The position numbers and the translations under genes were made by a program. Positions 1-5,711 of a stretch of DNA of 13,826 nucleotides are shown here, piece after piece. Under the pieces are notes generated by a model that saw only the letters and a list, made by a program, of their open reading frames with translations, was not told the origin of the DNA and did not search any database. Numbering within the stretch: the stretch's first letter is position 1; the number at the start of each line of letters is the position of its first letter. The stretch covers positions 1 to 13,826 of the forward strand of contig URVD01000024.1 in assembly GCA_900551195.1 (NCBI GenBank), written 5' to 3'. This stretch comes from an uncultured Collinsella sp. Lineage in GTDB: Bacteria > Actinomycetota > Coriobacteriia > Coriobacteriales > Coriobacteriaceae.

Positions 1-1238
1 TCGATCTTGACGGGCTGGTGTGCGGCGTCCCACGAAAGCCATGCCACAATCTCGTCATCGATAATCTTGGCCAGATATTTGGGGACCTTTTCTTCCTTAA
101 GGGGATGGGCGGGGTCCAGCGCCAGGCGCAGGCGTTGGTCGCAGGCGCGCATCATTTCACCGAGCTTGCTGCTCTTTTGCCTACTACCGTGAATCCGCAT
201 GCATTCCCAAAAGCCGTTTTGGCAACGGTAGATATGGATAGGATCCAGGCGGTATTCGCAGTCCTCGTGGCGCTCGGGCGCAAAGAATACGGCCGAGGCA
301 AACATGGTGTAGGGCATGGCCGTCTCCTCCCCAAATAAACTCGCCACGATGCCGGTCTTTCGGTGCGTGTCATAGTAGCGCGCCATACGGACATACACGG
401 CGCATGCCACGTGGCGCAGATCGCGGTGGTGGCTGCGGTCGAGCCGCGAGCTACTTAGGTTGTACGTGGAGAGTGCGTCGATGGCAGCCATGAGTCGCTC
501 CTCGCGCACCTCATCGGGCGGAAGGGGGAGCGTGGGCTCGGAGGTTTTGCGACGCTTAGGGGTCTGGCCGGACGGTGCCGGTGCTGGGACAAGGTCTCGT
601 GCCGCGCGTCGCAGCTCGATAAGGGCGTTATCGAACATGACGGTTTTAGAGTCACGAAGCAGCTTGGGGTCGAGCCCGTGGAATACGGCGTAATCCTGCA
701 GCCACACGCGTGCAAATCGGTCGATGCCGGGCTCGAAGGCGCGATAGACATCCCAAAAAGCCTTGATCTTGTTAAAACCATCGAGCGGGTCATCTACGCC
801 AATGCTGCAAATCAGCTCATAGAGATACAGAAAGGCAAAGGACGTAGACGTTTCCTCGACGGTTCCGCGGCGCACTTGGGCACGCCAGGTAAAGTAGCCG
901 CGCAACTGCCGGTCGCTCATGGCGTTGTAGGTGGGAAAGTACGACTTAAAGGTGCCGTTGTAGGGACAGTCGTCCTCAAAGCCGGCCATCAGCAGGCCCT
1001 GGCGGTAAAAAAGCTCGGCTTCCGAAAGCCAGCGGCCCGCACCGCCCTTGGGGTCATCCTGCCAGCGCGATATCTCGCGCATCTTGCGGTATTGGTCGGG
1101 GAGGAAATTCTGCATCTGTCGGCCGGTTTTGAGAATCGGCTCGTCTGCGTAGATTTCGTTTGAGAAGCGGGCGGACTGATGGGTCCGGGCCTCGGCCATA
1201 ATGCGCTCGATGAGCATCTTGATGTCCTGGTCGGCCAC
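1..1238 (-). CDS. TerB-N / TerB-C domain protein, partial (C-terminus beyond window)
   Basis: Reading back from a GTG at 1238, the frame stays open for 412 codons to the window edge, so the C-terminus is missing. The start follows an AGGAGG at 1243-1248, and an in-frame TAG at 1260-1262 rules out a longer protein. Residues about 70-215 match the TerB N-terminal domain as I know it. Visible markers are an FYRQG stretch near 77-81, YNGTF at 93-97, LRGYFTWRAQVRRG at 112-125 and FLYLYELI at 136-143. A basic, proline-rich linker covers about 218-242. Residues 325-412 (IHIYR, WECMRIHG, LGEMMRACDQRLR) look like the start of the TerB-C domain. TerB-N/TerB-C proteins are linked by gene context to tellurite-resistance-type stress systems and to nuclease/helicase genes, but no enzyme activity is established. 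No signal peptide or membrane segment is visible, so it is probably cytosolic. Confidence 0.82.
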   Translation of the reverse strand, partial: MADQDIKMLIERIMAEARTHQSARFSNEIYADEPILKTGRQMQNFLPDQYRKMREISRWQDDPKGGAGRWLSEAELFYRQGLLMAGFEDDCPYNGTFKSYFPTYNAMSDRQLRGYFTWRAQVRRGTVEETSTSFAFLYLYELICSIGVDDPLDGFNKIKAFWDVYRAFEPGIDRFARVWLQDYAVFHGLDPKLLRDSKTVMFDNALIELRRAARDLVPAPAPSGQTPKRRKTSEPTLPLPPDEVREERLMAAIDALSTYNLSSSRLDRSHHRDLRHVACAVYVRMARYYDTHRKTGIVASLFGEETAMPYTMFASAVFFAPERHEDCEYRLDPIHIYRCQNGFWECMRIHGSRQKSSKLGEMMRACDQRLRLALDPAHPLKEEKVPKYLAKIIDDEIVAWLSWDAAHQPVKI

Positions 1239-1274
1239 CGCTCCTCCTCTCGAACGCAGCTACGGTGACCTCAT

Positions 1275-1283
1275 ATCATAGCA
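1275..1283 (-). promoter_or_regulatory. extended -10 promoter for the TerB-N gene
   Basis: On the minus strand this reads TGC-TATGAT, an extended -10 element with five of six consensus bases. It sits about 37 bases before the GTG at 1238, giving an expected leader of roughly 30 nt. The -35 region (CGAACA at 17-bp spacing) is weak, which is normal for extended -10 promoters. It suggests the gene can be transcribed independently of the DUF554 gene upstream. Confidence 0.45.
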
Positions 1284-1325
1284 CAGCATCAAACAGATGT
1301 TCGAGATACCGATGCGTTGATAGAT

Positions 1326-2042
1326 TTAGAACAGGAGGGCGTATATGACGGCGATGACGACGGAGGGAAGCATATTGGCCGTGCGGAAGGTCTGAGGACG
1401 GATGAGGTTGACGCCGACGCAGAAGATGAGCATGGAGCCTACGAGCGAAAGGCTGTCGAGGGCTGCCGTAGTCATGATGGGGGAGAGTGCGCCGGCAAAC
1501 AGCGTGATCGTCCCCTGGAACACGGCGACGGGCAGGGCGGAGAAGATGCAGCCGCGGCCAAGCGAGGCCGTCATGGTGCAGACGATGATGCAGTCCAGTG
1601 CGCCCTTGAGGGCAAGCGTTGACCAGTCGCCGAGCAGGCCGTCCTGGATCGATCCCACAATGGCCATAGCGCCGATACACACGGTGAGTGAAGTCGAGAC
1701 AAAAGCGTTGGTGAACTCGTTATCGCCCTCGCTGCCGGTTTTACGCTTGAGCCATTCGCCAAGGTTCTCAATGGCGGCCTCCAAGTTGATGGCCTCGCCG
1801 ATGAGCGAACCGAGCGCAAATGAGACGATGAGCATGGTGGTACCGGTGGTCGCTAGCGCCTTTCCATCGATGATGAGCATCTTTTGCATGGTGCCGCCCA
1901 GGCCGATAAACAGGACGCACAGCCCCGATGCTTTCATGAGCGTGTCTTGGATGCGCGGTGTAATGAAGCGACCGCCCGCTAATCCCAAAAGACCGCCCGC
2001 AACTAAAAGCACAACGTTGATGATTGTTCCCAAGCCCGGCAT
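1326..2042 (-). CDS. DUF554 family membrane protein
   Basis: 238-residue polytopic membrane protein of the DUF554 (YdfK/YqgA-like) family, whose transport or other function is unknown. The N-terminus (MPGLGTIINVVLL followed by a glycine-rich GGLLGLAGG helix) is the usual family opening. A GSLIGE motif followed by an amphipathic EAAIENLGEWLKRK segment, and an AIVGSIQDGLLGD motif in the second half, are also characteristic. I count six to seven hydrophobic segments. The frame extends 23 codons further upstream, but I chose the ATG at 2042 because it has a strong AGGAGGG at 2046-2052 and the homologous N-terminus begins there. The upstream extension is hydrophilic and has no ribosome binding site. 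It is separated from the secreted-protein gene upstream by about 118 bp that carry their own promoter signals. Confidence 0.9.
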   Translation of the reverse strand: MPGLGTIINVVLLVAGGLLGLAGGRFITPRIQDTLMKASGLCVLFIGLGGTMQKMLIIDGKALATTGTTMLIVSFALGSLIGEAINLEAAIENLGEWLKRKTGSEGDNEFTNAFVSTSLTVCIGAMAIVGSIQDGLLGDWSTLALKGALDCIIVCTMTASLGRGCIFSALPVAVFQGTITLFAGALSPIMTTAALDSLSLVGSMLIFCVGVNLIRPQTFRTANMLPSVVIAVIYALLF

Positions 2043-2072
2043 GAGCCCTCCTGTATTGATGCCAACGTGGCA

Positions 2073-2081
2073 ATCGTAGCA
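2073..2081 (-). promoter_or_regulatory. possible extended -10 for the DUF554 gene
   Basis: The minus strand reads TGC-TACGAT, four of six -10 consensus bases plus the TGn extension, about 30 bases before the ATG at 2042. The -35 is poor (ATGTGC). Transcription from here would place the palindrome at 2112-2137 just upstream of the -35 position, where activators usually bind. Confidence 0.3.
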
Positions 2082-2111
2082 GAACGAAATGCGAGGCACA
2101 TCGCGACTCAT

Positions 2112-2137
2112 CTAATACGTTATATAAGTGGTATTAG
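2112..2137. promoter_or_regulatory. inverted repeat, candidate operator upstream of DUF554 gene
   Basis: Perfect 7-bp arms, CTAATAC and GTATTAG, flank a 12-bp AT-rich spacer (GTTATATAAGTG). It lies between the end of the secreted-protein gene (2161) and the DUF554 start (2042), in a locally AT-rich patch of an otherwise GC-rich region. The geometry suits a dimeric DNA-binding protein. As RNA it would be a weak stem without a T-tract, so a terminator is less likely. The binding protein is unknown. Confidence 0.4.
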
Positions 2138-2160
2138 GAATGATGCGCAGCATTTAAGCC

Positions 2161-3591
2161 TCAGGTGGTTGTCGGGACATAGGGGTAGTAGTCAAAGCGC
2201 AGTGTCATAAGCCGCTGCGGGAATTCAATAGCCGCGGCGATGATATTGGCATCGCGGGCACGATCAAACCCTTCGAGTTCGATCTGATACGAGACGTCTT
2301 GCATAATGTCCAGACGTCGCCAGGCTAGAAGTGTGTCGCCATCGAATTCCAGGGTCTTGCTTCCGTTTGCGGCAACGGCGTATAGACGCAGCTTGGCGGT
2401 GGTTGCAGGGTCGACAACTGTGACCTTTTTAATTTCGTTTCGAGTATTCTTGGCGCCCAACAAGGTGAGCAGTGTTGGGGCCACGACCTCGCCCGATGGC
2501 AAAAAGACGACTTCGATGGATTCAGGAAATGCGATGATAGCCGACTTGCGGACGGGCTGATTGGCGGCGGCAACTTCGATGTTCGCAGCGTCGATGACCT
2601 CTGTGTGGTCGAGCGCGGCAAGCACGCAGCAGTTACCTTCATCGATCTCCTGAGGATCAGCAAGCCCCAGACTGTCCGCGAGCTCGGGATCGTTTGGACC
2701 GGTAGCGGGCTCATTCGGTGCTTCGAAAGAAGCTGGGACGCTGTTTGTCGGCGACGGCGTGTCGCCCGCACCTGCTTCTTTGTCCGTGCTCTCTTCTTGT
2801 ATGGTTGCGTTGATGGGTTCGTCGTTTGAGGGGAGCGTCTTGGCGTCAAGCGCGGAGGGGAGAATTCCGATGGCTCCGGATCCGTTCCACTCCATTTCGA
2901 GAAGCGCCGGGTCGGCAAGAATGCGTTGCCTGCTTTGCGCGTGGGCATCGATTTCAATAGGGCCTGCCTCTATCCCTCGTGTAAGACTGAGTGATCCGGC
3001 TGGCTTCTCGAAATGAGCGTTTGTGTCCTTGGCGCTGACGGCGTAGAACAGCAGGGACGCTTCTCCCGCCGCGATGGCATCGGTGCCGGCTTTGGTCAGC
3101 CGCAACGATGCCGTGAATGAGAGGGTGGGCTGCGCATCGTCTGCATTCGCGGCGGCGCAGCCCAGACATATACCGCCTCCTTTCTCGAAAAACGTACCGT
3201 CGAAGGCGACCTTCGCTCCGTTCGCCGAGTCATCGACCGAAGCGATGTCGATGCGCAGCTCTAAATTGCATGGATCGCCATCTGCATCGAGCACAACCGA
3301 GCGCCACGTGCAGACGGCGCACCCCGCCTGGGAGCCGTTTGCCTTGTTCGAACGCTTGATATCCACGACTATCGAGCCGTCCGTATTACGACGAAGGCAT
3401 CCCGAGGTTGAGATCGCGGCCTGTGCGATCGAAAAACGCTTGCACGCAATGGCGCTCGACGGATTTGGTGCGGAACTTAGGGCTGCTGGTAAGGAGTCTG
3501 CCATGACGGGAGTCGCCCAAGCGGCGACAGGCGTTCCGGTTGCGAGCGCGCCACAGAGTGCGACGACGGGCAAAAGGTTCTTCGATGCCAT
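2161..3591 (-). CDS. secreted cysteine-containing surface protein, unknown family
   Basis: 476-residue exported protein that I do not recognise. The ATG follows AAGGAG at the right spacing, and the gene starts 18 bp after the LAQTG protein gene, so it is the last gene of the surface operon. A signal peptide covers about residues 1-31 (hydrophobic LLPVVALCGALATG, then AWATPVMA). The mature N-terminal part holds cysteines 50, 65, 91, 94, 108, 142 and 145, including two CxxC pairs (CAVC, CLGC). Residues about 255-315 form an acidic, proline-rich, probably disordered linker. The C-terminal part (about 325-476) is beta-rich, with a CC pair at 321-322. The segment about 359-390 (F, then GEVVAP, then N and I..V) resembles the pattern at 58-90 of the 199-residue neighbour. 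There is no sortase motif or membrane anchor at the C-terminus, so it must be secreted or held by partner proteins. Confidence 0.8.
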   Translation of the reverse strand: MASKNLLPVVALCGALATGTPVAAWATPVMADSLPAALSSAPNPSSAIACKRFSIAQAAISTSGCLRRNTDGSIVVDIKRSNKANGSQAGCAVCTWRSVVLDADGDPCNLELRIDIASVDDSANGAKVAFDGTFFEKGGGICLGCAAANADDAQPTLSFTASLRLTKAGTDAIAAGEASLLFYAVSAKDTNAHFEKPAGSLSLTRGIEAGPIEIDAHAQSRQRILADPALLEMEWNGSGAIGILPSALDAKTLPSNDEPINATIQEESTDKEAGAGDTPSPTNSVPASFEAPNEPATGPNDPELADSLGLADPQEIDEGNCCVLAALDHTEVIDAANIEVAAANQPVRKSAIIAFPESIEVVFLPSGEVVAPTLLTLLGAKNTRNEIKKVTVVDPATTAKLRLYAVAANGSKTLEFDGDTLLAWRRLDIMQDVSYQIELEGFDRARDANIIAAAIEFPQRLMTLRFDYYPYVPTTT

Positions 3592-3609
3592 GGGGTCTCC
3601 TTAGCTAAT

Positions 3610-3891
3610 TTAGTGCGGCCTGTCCGTGTTTCGTTTCTGGCTGCGTTTGATGTGCAGACCGAGGCCGGCGGTTCCCGCGCCTGCTGCCGTGGCGCCTGCT
3701 GCCAAGAGCCATCGTCTGTCGCCTGTCTGCGCCAACGGTTCTTCGCGGTCGCCGCGGTCGAGCTCCGAGAGGTCGACCGTCACTTGCGTGGCGGCCTGCG
3801 CCTGTTCTTGCTGGGCAAAGGCCATGGCTGGCCCAAACGCTAGGATGCTGACGGCGGCGGCCAGGGCGACGGCCTTATGCCGTGTGCGCAC
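3610..3891 (-). CDS. small sortase-anchored protein with LAQTG signal
   Basis: About 93 residues from a GTG at 3891. It has a short basic start (RTRHK), a hydrophobic signal-peptide core ending AMAFA, and probable cleavage near residue 26. Only about 30 exposed residues follow (QQEQAQAATQ, VTVDLSELD, then a charged stretch). The sorting signal is complete: LAQTG at 53-57, a hydrophobic helix at 61-79, and a basic tail (KRSQKR). LAxTG in place of LPxTG is known as the substrate of class E sortases in actinobacteria. A longer start at 3930 (GTG, 106 residues) is possible, but it would overlap the upstream gene by 56 bp and put a long arginine-rich stretch before the signal peptide. With the 3891 start the overlap is 17 bp, suggesting translational coupling. 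It resembles the small LPXTG member (CscD) of lactobacillal surface-complex clusters. Confidence 0.75.
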   Translation of the reverse strand: MRTRHKAVALAAAVSILAFGPAMAFAQQEQAQAATQVTVDLSELDRGDREEPLAQTGDRRWLLAAGATAAGAGTAGLGLHIKRSQKRNTDRPH

Positions 3892-4474
3892 CGGGCTCGA
3901 CCGTCCAGGTGATCGTTGCAACCTGATCACCTTCGCCGGTTACGCGGAAGATGTCGCGCGTGACGCGGGCGACGTTTCCGCTTGTCTTGAGCTTAATTTT
4001 GTCCGTGCCGCCGGCAATGCCCTGGTAGCCCATGTCGAAGGCTGCGTTCTTGGAAAGATCGAGGCCTGTCTTCTGCATTGCGGCGCTGGCGTTCTGGAGT
4101 GCGCCGTCGGGGCCGACCTTAAAGTCGATGGAGTTCTGTGCGGTTCCGGCCTTGGCGTCGGCAGCAATGGTCCAGGTGTTCATGGCGTCGATCTTCATGT
4201 TGGTGACATGGATGCCGTAGGCCGAATGATTGTCGATGGTGGTCGCGTCTTCTGAGGGGCCCTGAAGCGTGCCGTCGGCCTTGGCGACGAAGGGAATAAC
4301 CGTCGGAACTTTGAACTCAACGTTGTCGATCTCGGTCCTGACCATTACTTTCGTGGTTCCAACGCGCCCGGCTGCCATAGCTGGCGTCGGGGCCGCGCCC
4401 ATTGCGAGCGCGAGCGCGAGCCCTGCGCCCACGACGAGCGCTCTGGCTCCGTTCATGTTCCTGATGATGTCCAT
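3875..4474 (-). CDS. secreted WxL-like beta-sandwich surface protein
   Basis: 199 residues. The ATG at 4474 has AAAGGA seven bases upstream. Residues 1-35 are a signal peptide (RALVVGAGLALALAMGAA, then AMAA). The mature protein is beta-rich and cysteine-free. It starts with VPTVIPF at 56-62, followed by DG at 67-68, GP at 72-73, a conserved-looking IDN at 80-82, and IHV at 88-90. The first tryptophan motif is NTWTI at 99-103 and the second is TITWTVEPG at 187-195, close to the C-terminus. This layout (two W-x-[LIV] motifs, the second near the end of the chain) recalls the WxL peptidoglycan-binding domain, but as WTI and WTV, so the match is distant. The gene lies 89 bp after the membrane-anchored protein gene and overlaps the LAQTG gene. 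The true fold and any cell-wall binding are inference. Confidence 0.75.
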   Translation of the reverse strand: MDIIRNMNGARALVVGAGLALALAMGAAPTPAMAAGRVGTTKVMVRTEIDNVEFKVPTVIPFVAKADGTLQGPSEDATTIDNHSAYGIHVTNMKIDAMNTWTIAADAKAGTAQNSIDFKVGPDGALQNASAAMQKTGLDLSKNAAFDMGYQGIAGGTDKIKLKTSGNVARVTRDIFRVTGEGDQVATITWTVEPGAHTA

Positions 4475-4494
4475 GGTTGTTCCTTTCTATTCGC

Positions 4495-4511
4495 CGCGGA
4501 CCGTCCCCGCG
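4495..4511. repeat. small inverted repeat ahead of the WxL-like gene
   Basis: CGCGG (4495-4499) and CCGCG (4507-4511) can pair around a 7-nt loop in the 89-bp spacer between two operon genes, just upstream of the ribosome binding site of the 199-residue protein. It is not followed by a T-tract, so it is not an obvious terminator. It might tune mRNA stability or translation. It is short enough to be chance in GC-rich DNA. Confidence 0.2.
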
Positions 4512-4563
4512 ATGATTGGACGAATGCTGGTGAATTACGTGCGGTGCCGCGTCGGCCGGAAAG

Positions 4564-5073
4564 CTAGTTCTCGGCTTGCTCAACCCGTACCTTGACACGT
4601 GTCGGATTGCCGTGGCTGTCGAGGGTCTTTGCATCGAGTGCCTGGATCTCGATGTACGCCTCGCCTTCTTTGATGTCGCCGGCGGGGCACGTTTCGATTG
4701 TCTTGCCGGTCTCGACCACACCGGATTCGTACATGGTCTCGTCGTTTTGGATGACGCGGAATCGCTGGGGAAATTTATTGTCTTGGACGTTTTGCACGTT
4801 GACGCGCAGCTTGCCGTCCTCCTGCAGCTGAGCGACCGGTGCGACCGAAATCGTCATCATGTTGTCGCGGACGATGGCGTCGAGCTCATCTTGGATTTCC
4901 TGACGCGTTTTGCCCTCGGCCGTCGTAACCGAAGCGCCCGTCTCGGGTACGGGCTGCGACTGCCAAGCGTATAGTCCTACGGCGACAAGGGCACAGACGA
5001 TGGCCAAGCAGGCAACGATGAGCTTCCTGCGATGCCCCAGACCTGCAAAGTGGGGCGGCTTCTTCGCGCTCAT
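4564..5073 (-). CDS. membrane-anchored extracellular protein of the surface operon
   Basis: 169 residues. A basic cytoplasmic start (HRRK) is followed by one hydrophobic segment at about 18-37 and no clear cleavage site, so it is probably an N-terminally anchored protein with its bulk outside. The extracellular part begins with a charged helix (RQEIQDELDAIV, 57-68) and continues as an alternating beta pattern: NMMTISVAPVAQL, KLRVNVQNVQDNKFPQRFRVI, YESGVVETGKTIE and GEAYIEIQALD. This resembles an unnamed family in Firmicutes surface-protein clusters that share the EIQ-L-N-M-I-S opening and the later G-x-I-E turn; that is recollection, not a search. The start overlaps the previous gene as ATGA (5070-5073), with AAGGA about seven bases upstream. 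Overlap and order indicate co-transcription and a structural or chaperone role in the surface complex. Confidence 0.72.
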   Translation of the reverse strand: MSAKKPPHFAGLGHRRKLIVACLAIVCALVAVGLYAWQSQPVPETGASVTTAEGKTRQEIQDELDAIVRDNMMTISVAPVAQLQEDGKLRVNVQNVQDNKFPQRFRVIQNDETMYESGVVETGKTIETCPAGDIKEGEAYIEIQALDAKTLDSHGNPTRVKVRVEQAEN

Positions 5074-5366
5074 GCGGCATCCTTGGCGGTATAGACGCGC
5101 GCAAAGGTGGACGGGTCCGCTCCAAAGAGCATGTGAAGCATCAGACGGCGCGAGTAGACGAGCTCGTCGAAGTCGGGAGGGAGCTCGATGTCGTGGATAT
5201 GCGCGATGTGGTGGGCGAGCGCCGAGAACGACTCGGGGTCGCAGATCACATCGGTGGTAACGTGGTAGACCGTCGTATCGGGGAATGCCTCTTCGTCGAA
5301 AGGCAGGAGATGGGGATCGTCGTCGACTTCGATGGCGATGCCGTACTGGGGCCAGTAATATGCCAT
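5070..5366 (-). CDS. small protein with IEVD-x-x-x-H motif, possible remnant of a DUF559/PD-(D/E)XK-like domain
   Basis: 98 residues. The ATG at 5366 is preceded by a strong AGGGAGG, and an in-frame TAG lies just upstream, so this is a complete short gene, not the end of a longer one. It is acidic and soluble, without a signal peptide. The N-terminus reads YYWPQYGIAIEVDDDPH (3-19). This looks like the core of DUF559-type nuclease folds, where a strand bearing [IV]ExD is followed by a histidine (IExDGxxH). The next predicted elements (TTVYHVTTD, then a helix from 44) also fit that order. The first catalytic acidic residue normally found one strand earlier is absent because the protein starts too late, so activity is doubtful. 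It opens the surface-protein operon and shares ATGA with the next gene, which is an odd partner. The family call is tentative; the gene call is firm. Confidence 0.7.
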   Translation of the reverse strand: MAYYWPQYGIAIEVDDDPHLLPFDEEAFPDTTVYHVTTDVICDPESFSALAHHIAHIHDIELPPDFDELVYSRRLMLHMLFGADPSTFARVYTAKDAA

Positions 5367-5439
5367 GGGAACCTCCCTGCTTCTGGGGCCAAACTTCTAT
5401 CGGTTTTGGCTGTCGACGCCGACCTTATCAGCCGCTACT

Positions 5440-5457
5440 TGACCAATTTCTGACCAA
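5440..5457. repeat. phased direct repeat TGACCAA, candidate regulator site
   Basis: TGACCAA occurs at 5440-5446 and again at 5451-5457, exactly 11 bp apart, about one helical turn. On the minus strand this is TTGGTCA twice, lying in the leader of the surface operon about 35-52 nt after the predicted transcription start. A third partial match, TTGACG, lies at 5462-5467. Repeats on one face of the helix are typical of response-regulator or similar sites, but no regulator gene is in the window. Confidence 0.3.
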
Positions 5458-5498
5458 ATGCTTGACGGATTGGCGTCTCCGCAGGTAAAAGGCGGCAA

Positions 5499-5527
5499 AA
5501 AATACTCCAACTTTTTTCGAGCGACAA
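5499..5527 (-). promoter_or_regulatory. sigma70-type promoter for the surface-protein operon
   Basis: On the minus strand, TTGTCG (5527-5522, four of six -35 bases) and TATTTT (5504-5499, four of six -10 bases) are separated by exactly 17 bp. Transcription would begin near 5492, giving a leader of about 125 nt before the ATG at 5366. It is the best-spaced pair on this strand of the divergent region. Confidence 0.45.
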
Positions 5528-5601
5528 TCGCGCGGTCGGCGACGGCGGGGCCATATGTGTCAAAAGCATCGTCTGCCGAGGAAATCAAGCCGCTCGCCGA
5601 A

Positions 5602-5629
5602 TTGCACGAACGTAAAAAACGCCAATTAT
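5602..5629 (+). promoter_or_regulatory. weak promoter candidate for the LDH-Etf operon
   Basis: TTGCAC (5602-5607) and AATTAT (5624-5629) are 16 bp apart. Both match consensus only partly (three and four of six). The expected start near 5636 falls on the palindrome GAGACGGTCTC. A leader of about 75 nt would precede the GTG at 5712. Confidence 0.25.
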
Positions 5630-5630
5630 G

Positions 5631-5641
5631 GAGACGGTCTC
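5631..5641. promoter_or_regulatory. 11-bp palindrome at the presumed transcription start of the LDH-Etf operon
   Basis: GAGAC-G-GTCTC is a perfect palindrome around a single central base. It lies directly after the -10 candidate at 5624-5629, where a repressor would block initiation. No regulator gene is adjacent, so this is a positional argument only. Confidence 0.25.
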
Positions 5642-5711
5642 GAACACGTCGACGAAACGATGCGGTAACATCTCCCTGCAAACACTGTAGTTAGCTAAAG
5701 GGGGAGTTCGC

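Larger units (their letters stand above)
5367..5711. other. divergent intergenic region between surface operon and LDH-Etf operon
   Basis: 345 bp without a convincing gene. Short open frames on both strands lack ribosome binding sites and have unnatural composition. It holds a minus-strand promoter candidate (5499-5527), 11-bp-phased direct repeats (5440-5457), a plus-strand promoter candidate (5602-5629) and an 11-bp palindrome (5631-5641), each listed separately. I see no terminator, tRNA or recognisable riboswitch here. Confidence 0.7.

Noticed and set aside
678..1163. 161-codon plus-strand open frame
   Set aside because: Lies wholly inside the minus-strand TerB-N gene, which has recognisable domain sequence and a ribosome binding site. 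The plus frame has none.
1402..2079. 225-codon plus-strand open frame over the DUF554 gene
   Set aside because: The minus strand carries the DUF554 family sequence with a strong ribosome binding site. The plus frame is a Ser/Pro/Met-rich shadow.
5070..5366. Toxin-antitoxin or restriction module led by the nuclease-like gene
   Set aside because: The coupled next gene is an exported membrane-anchored protein, not an antitoxin or methylase, and the nuclease core looks incomplete.
5397..5694. Short open frames on both strands in the divergent intergenic region
   Set aside because: No ribosome binding sites, unnatural composition, and overlap with promoter signals.
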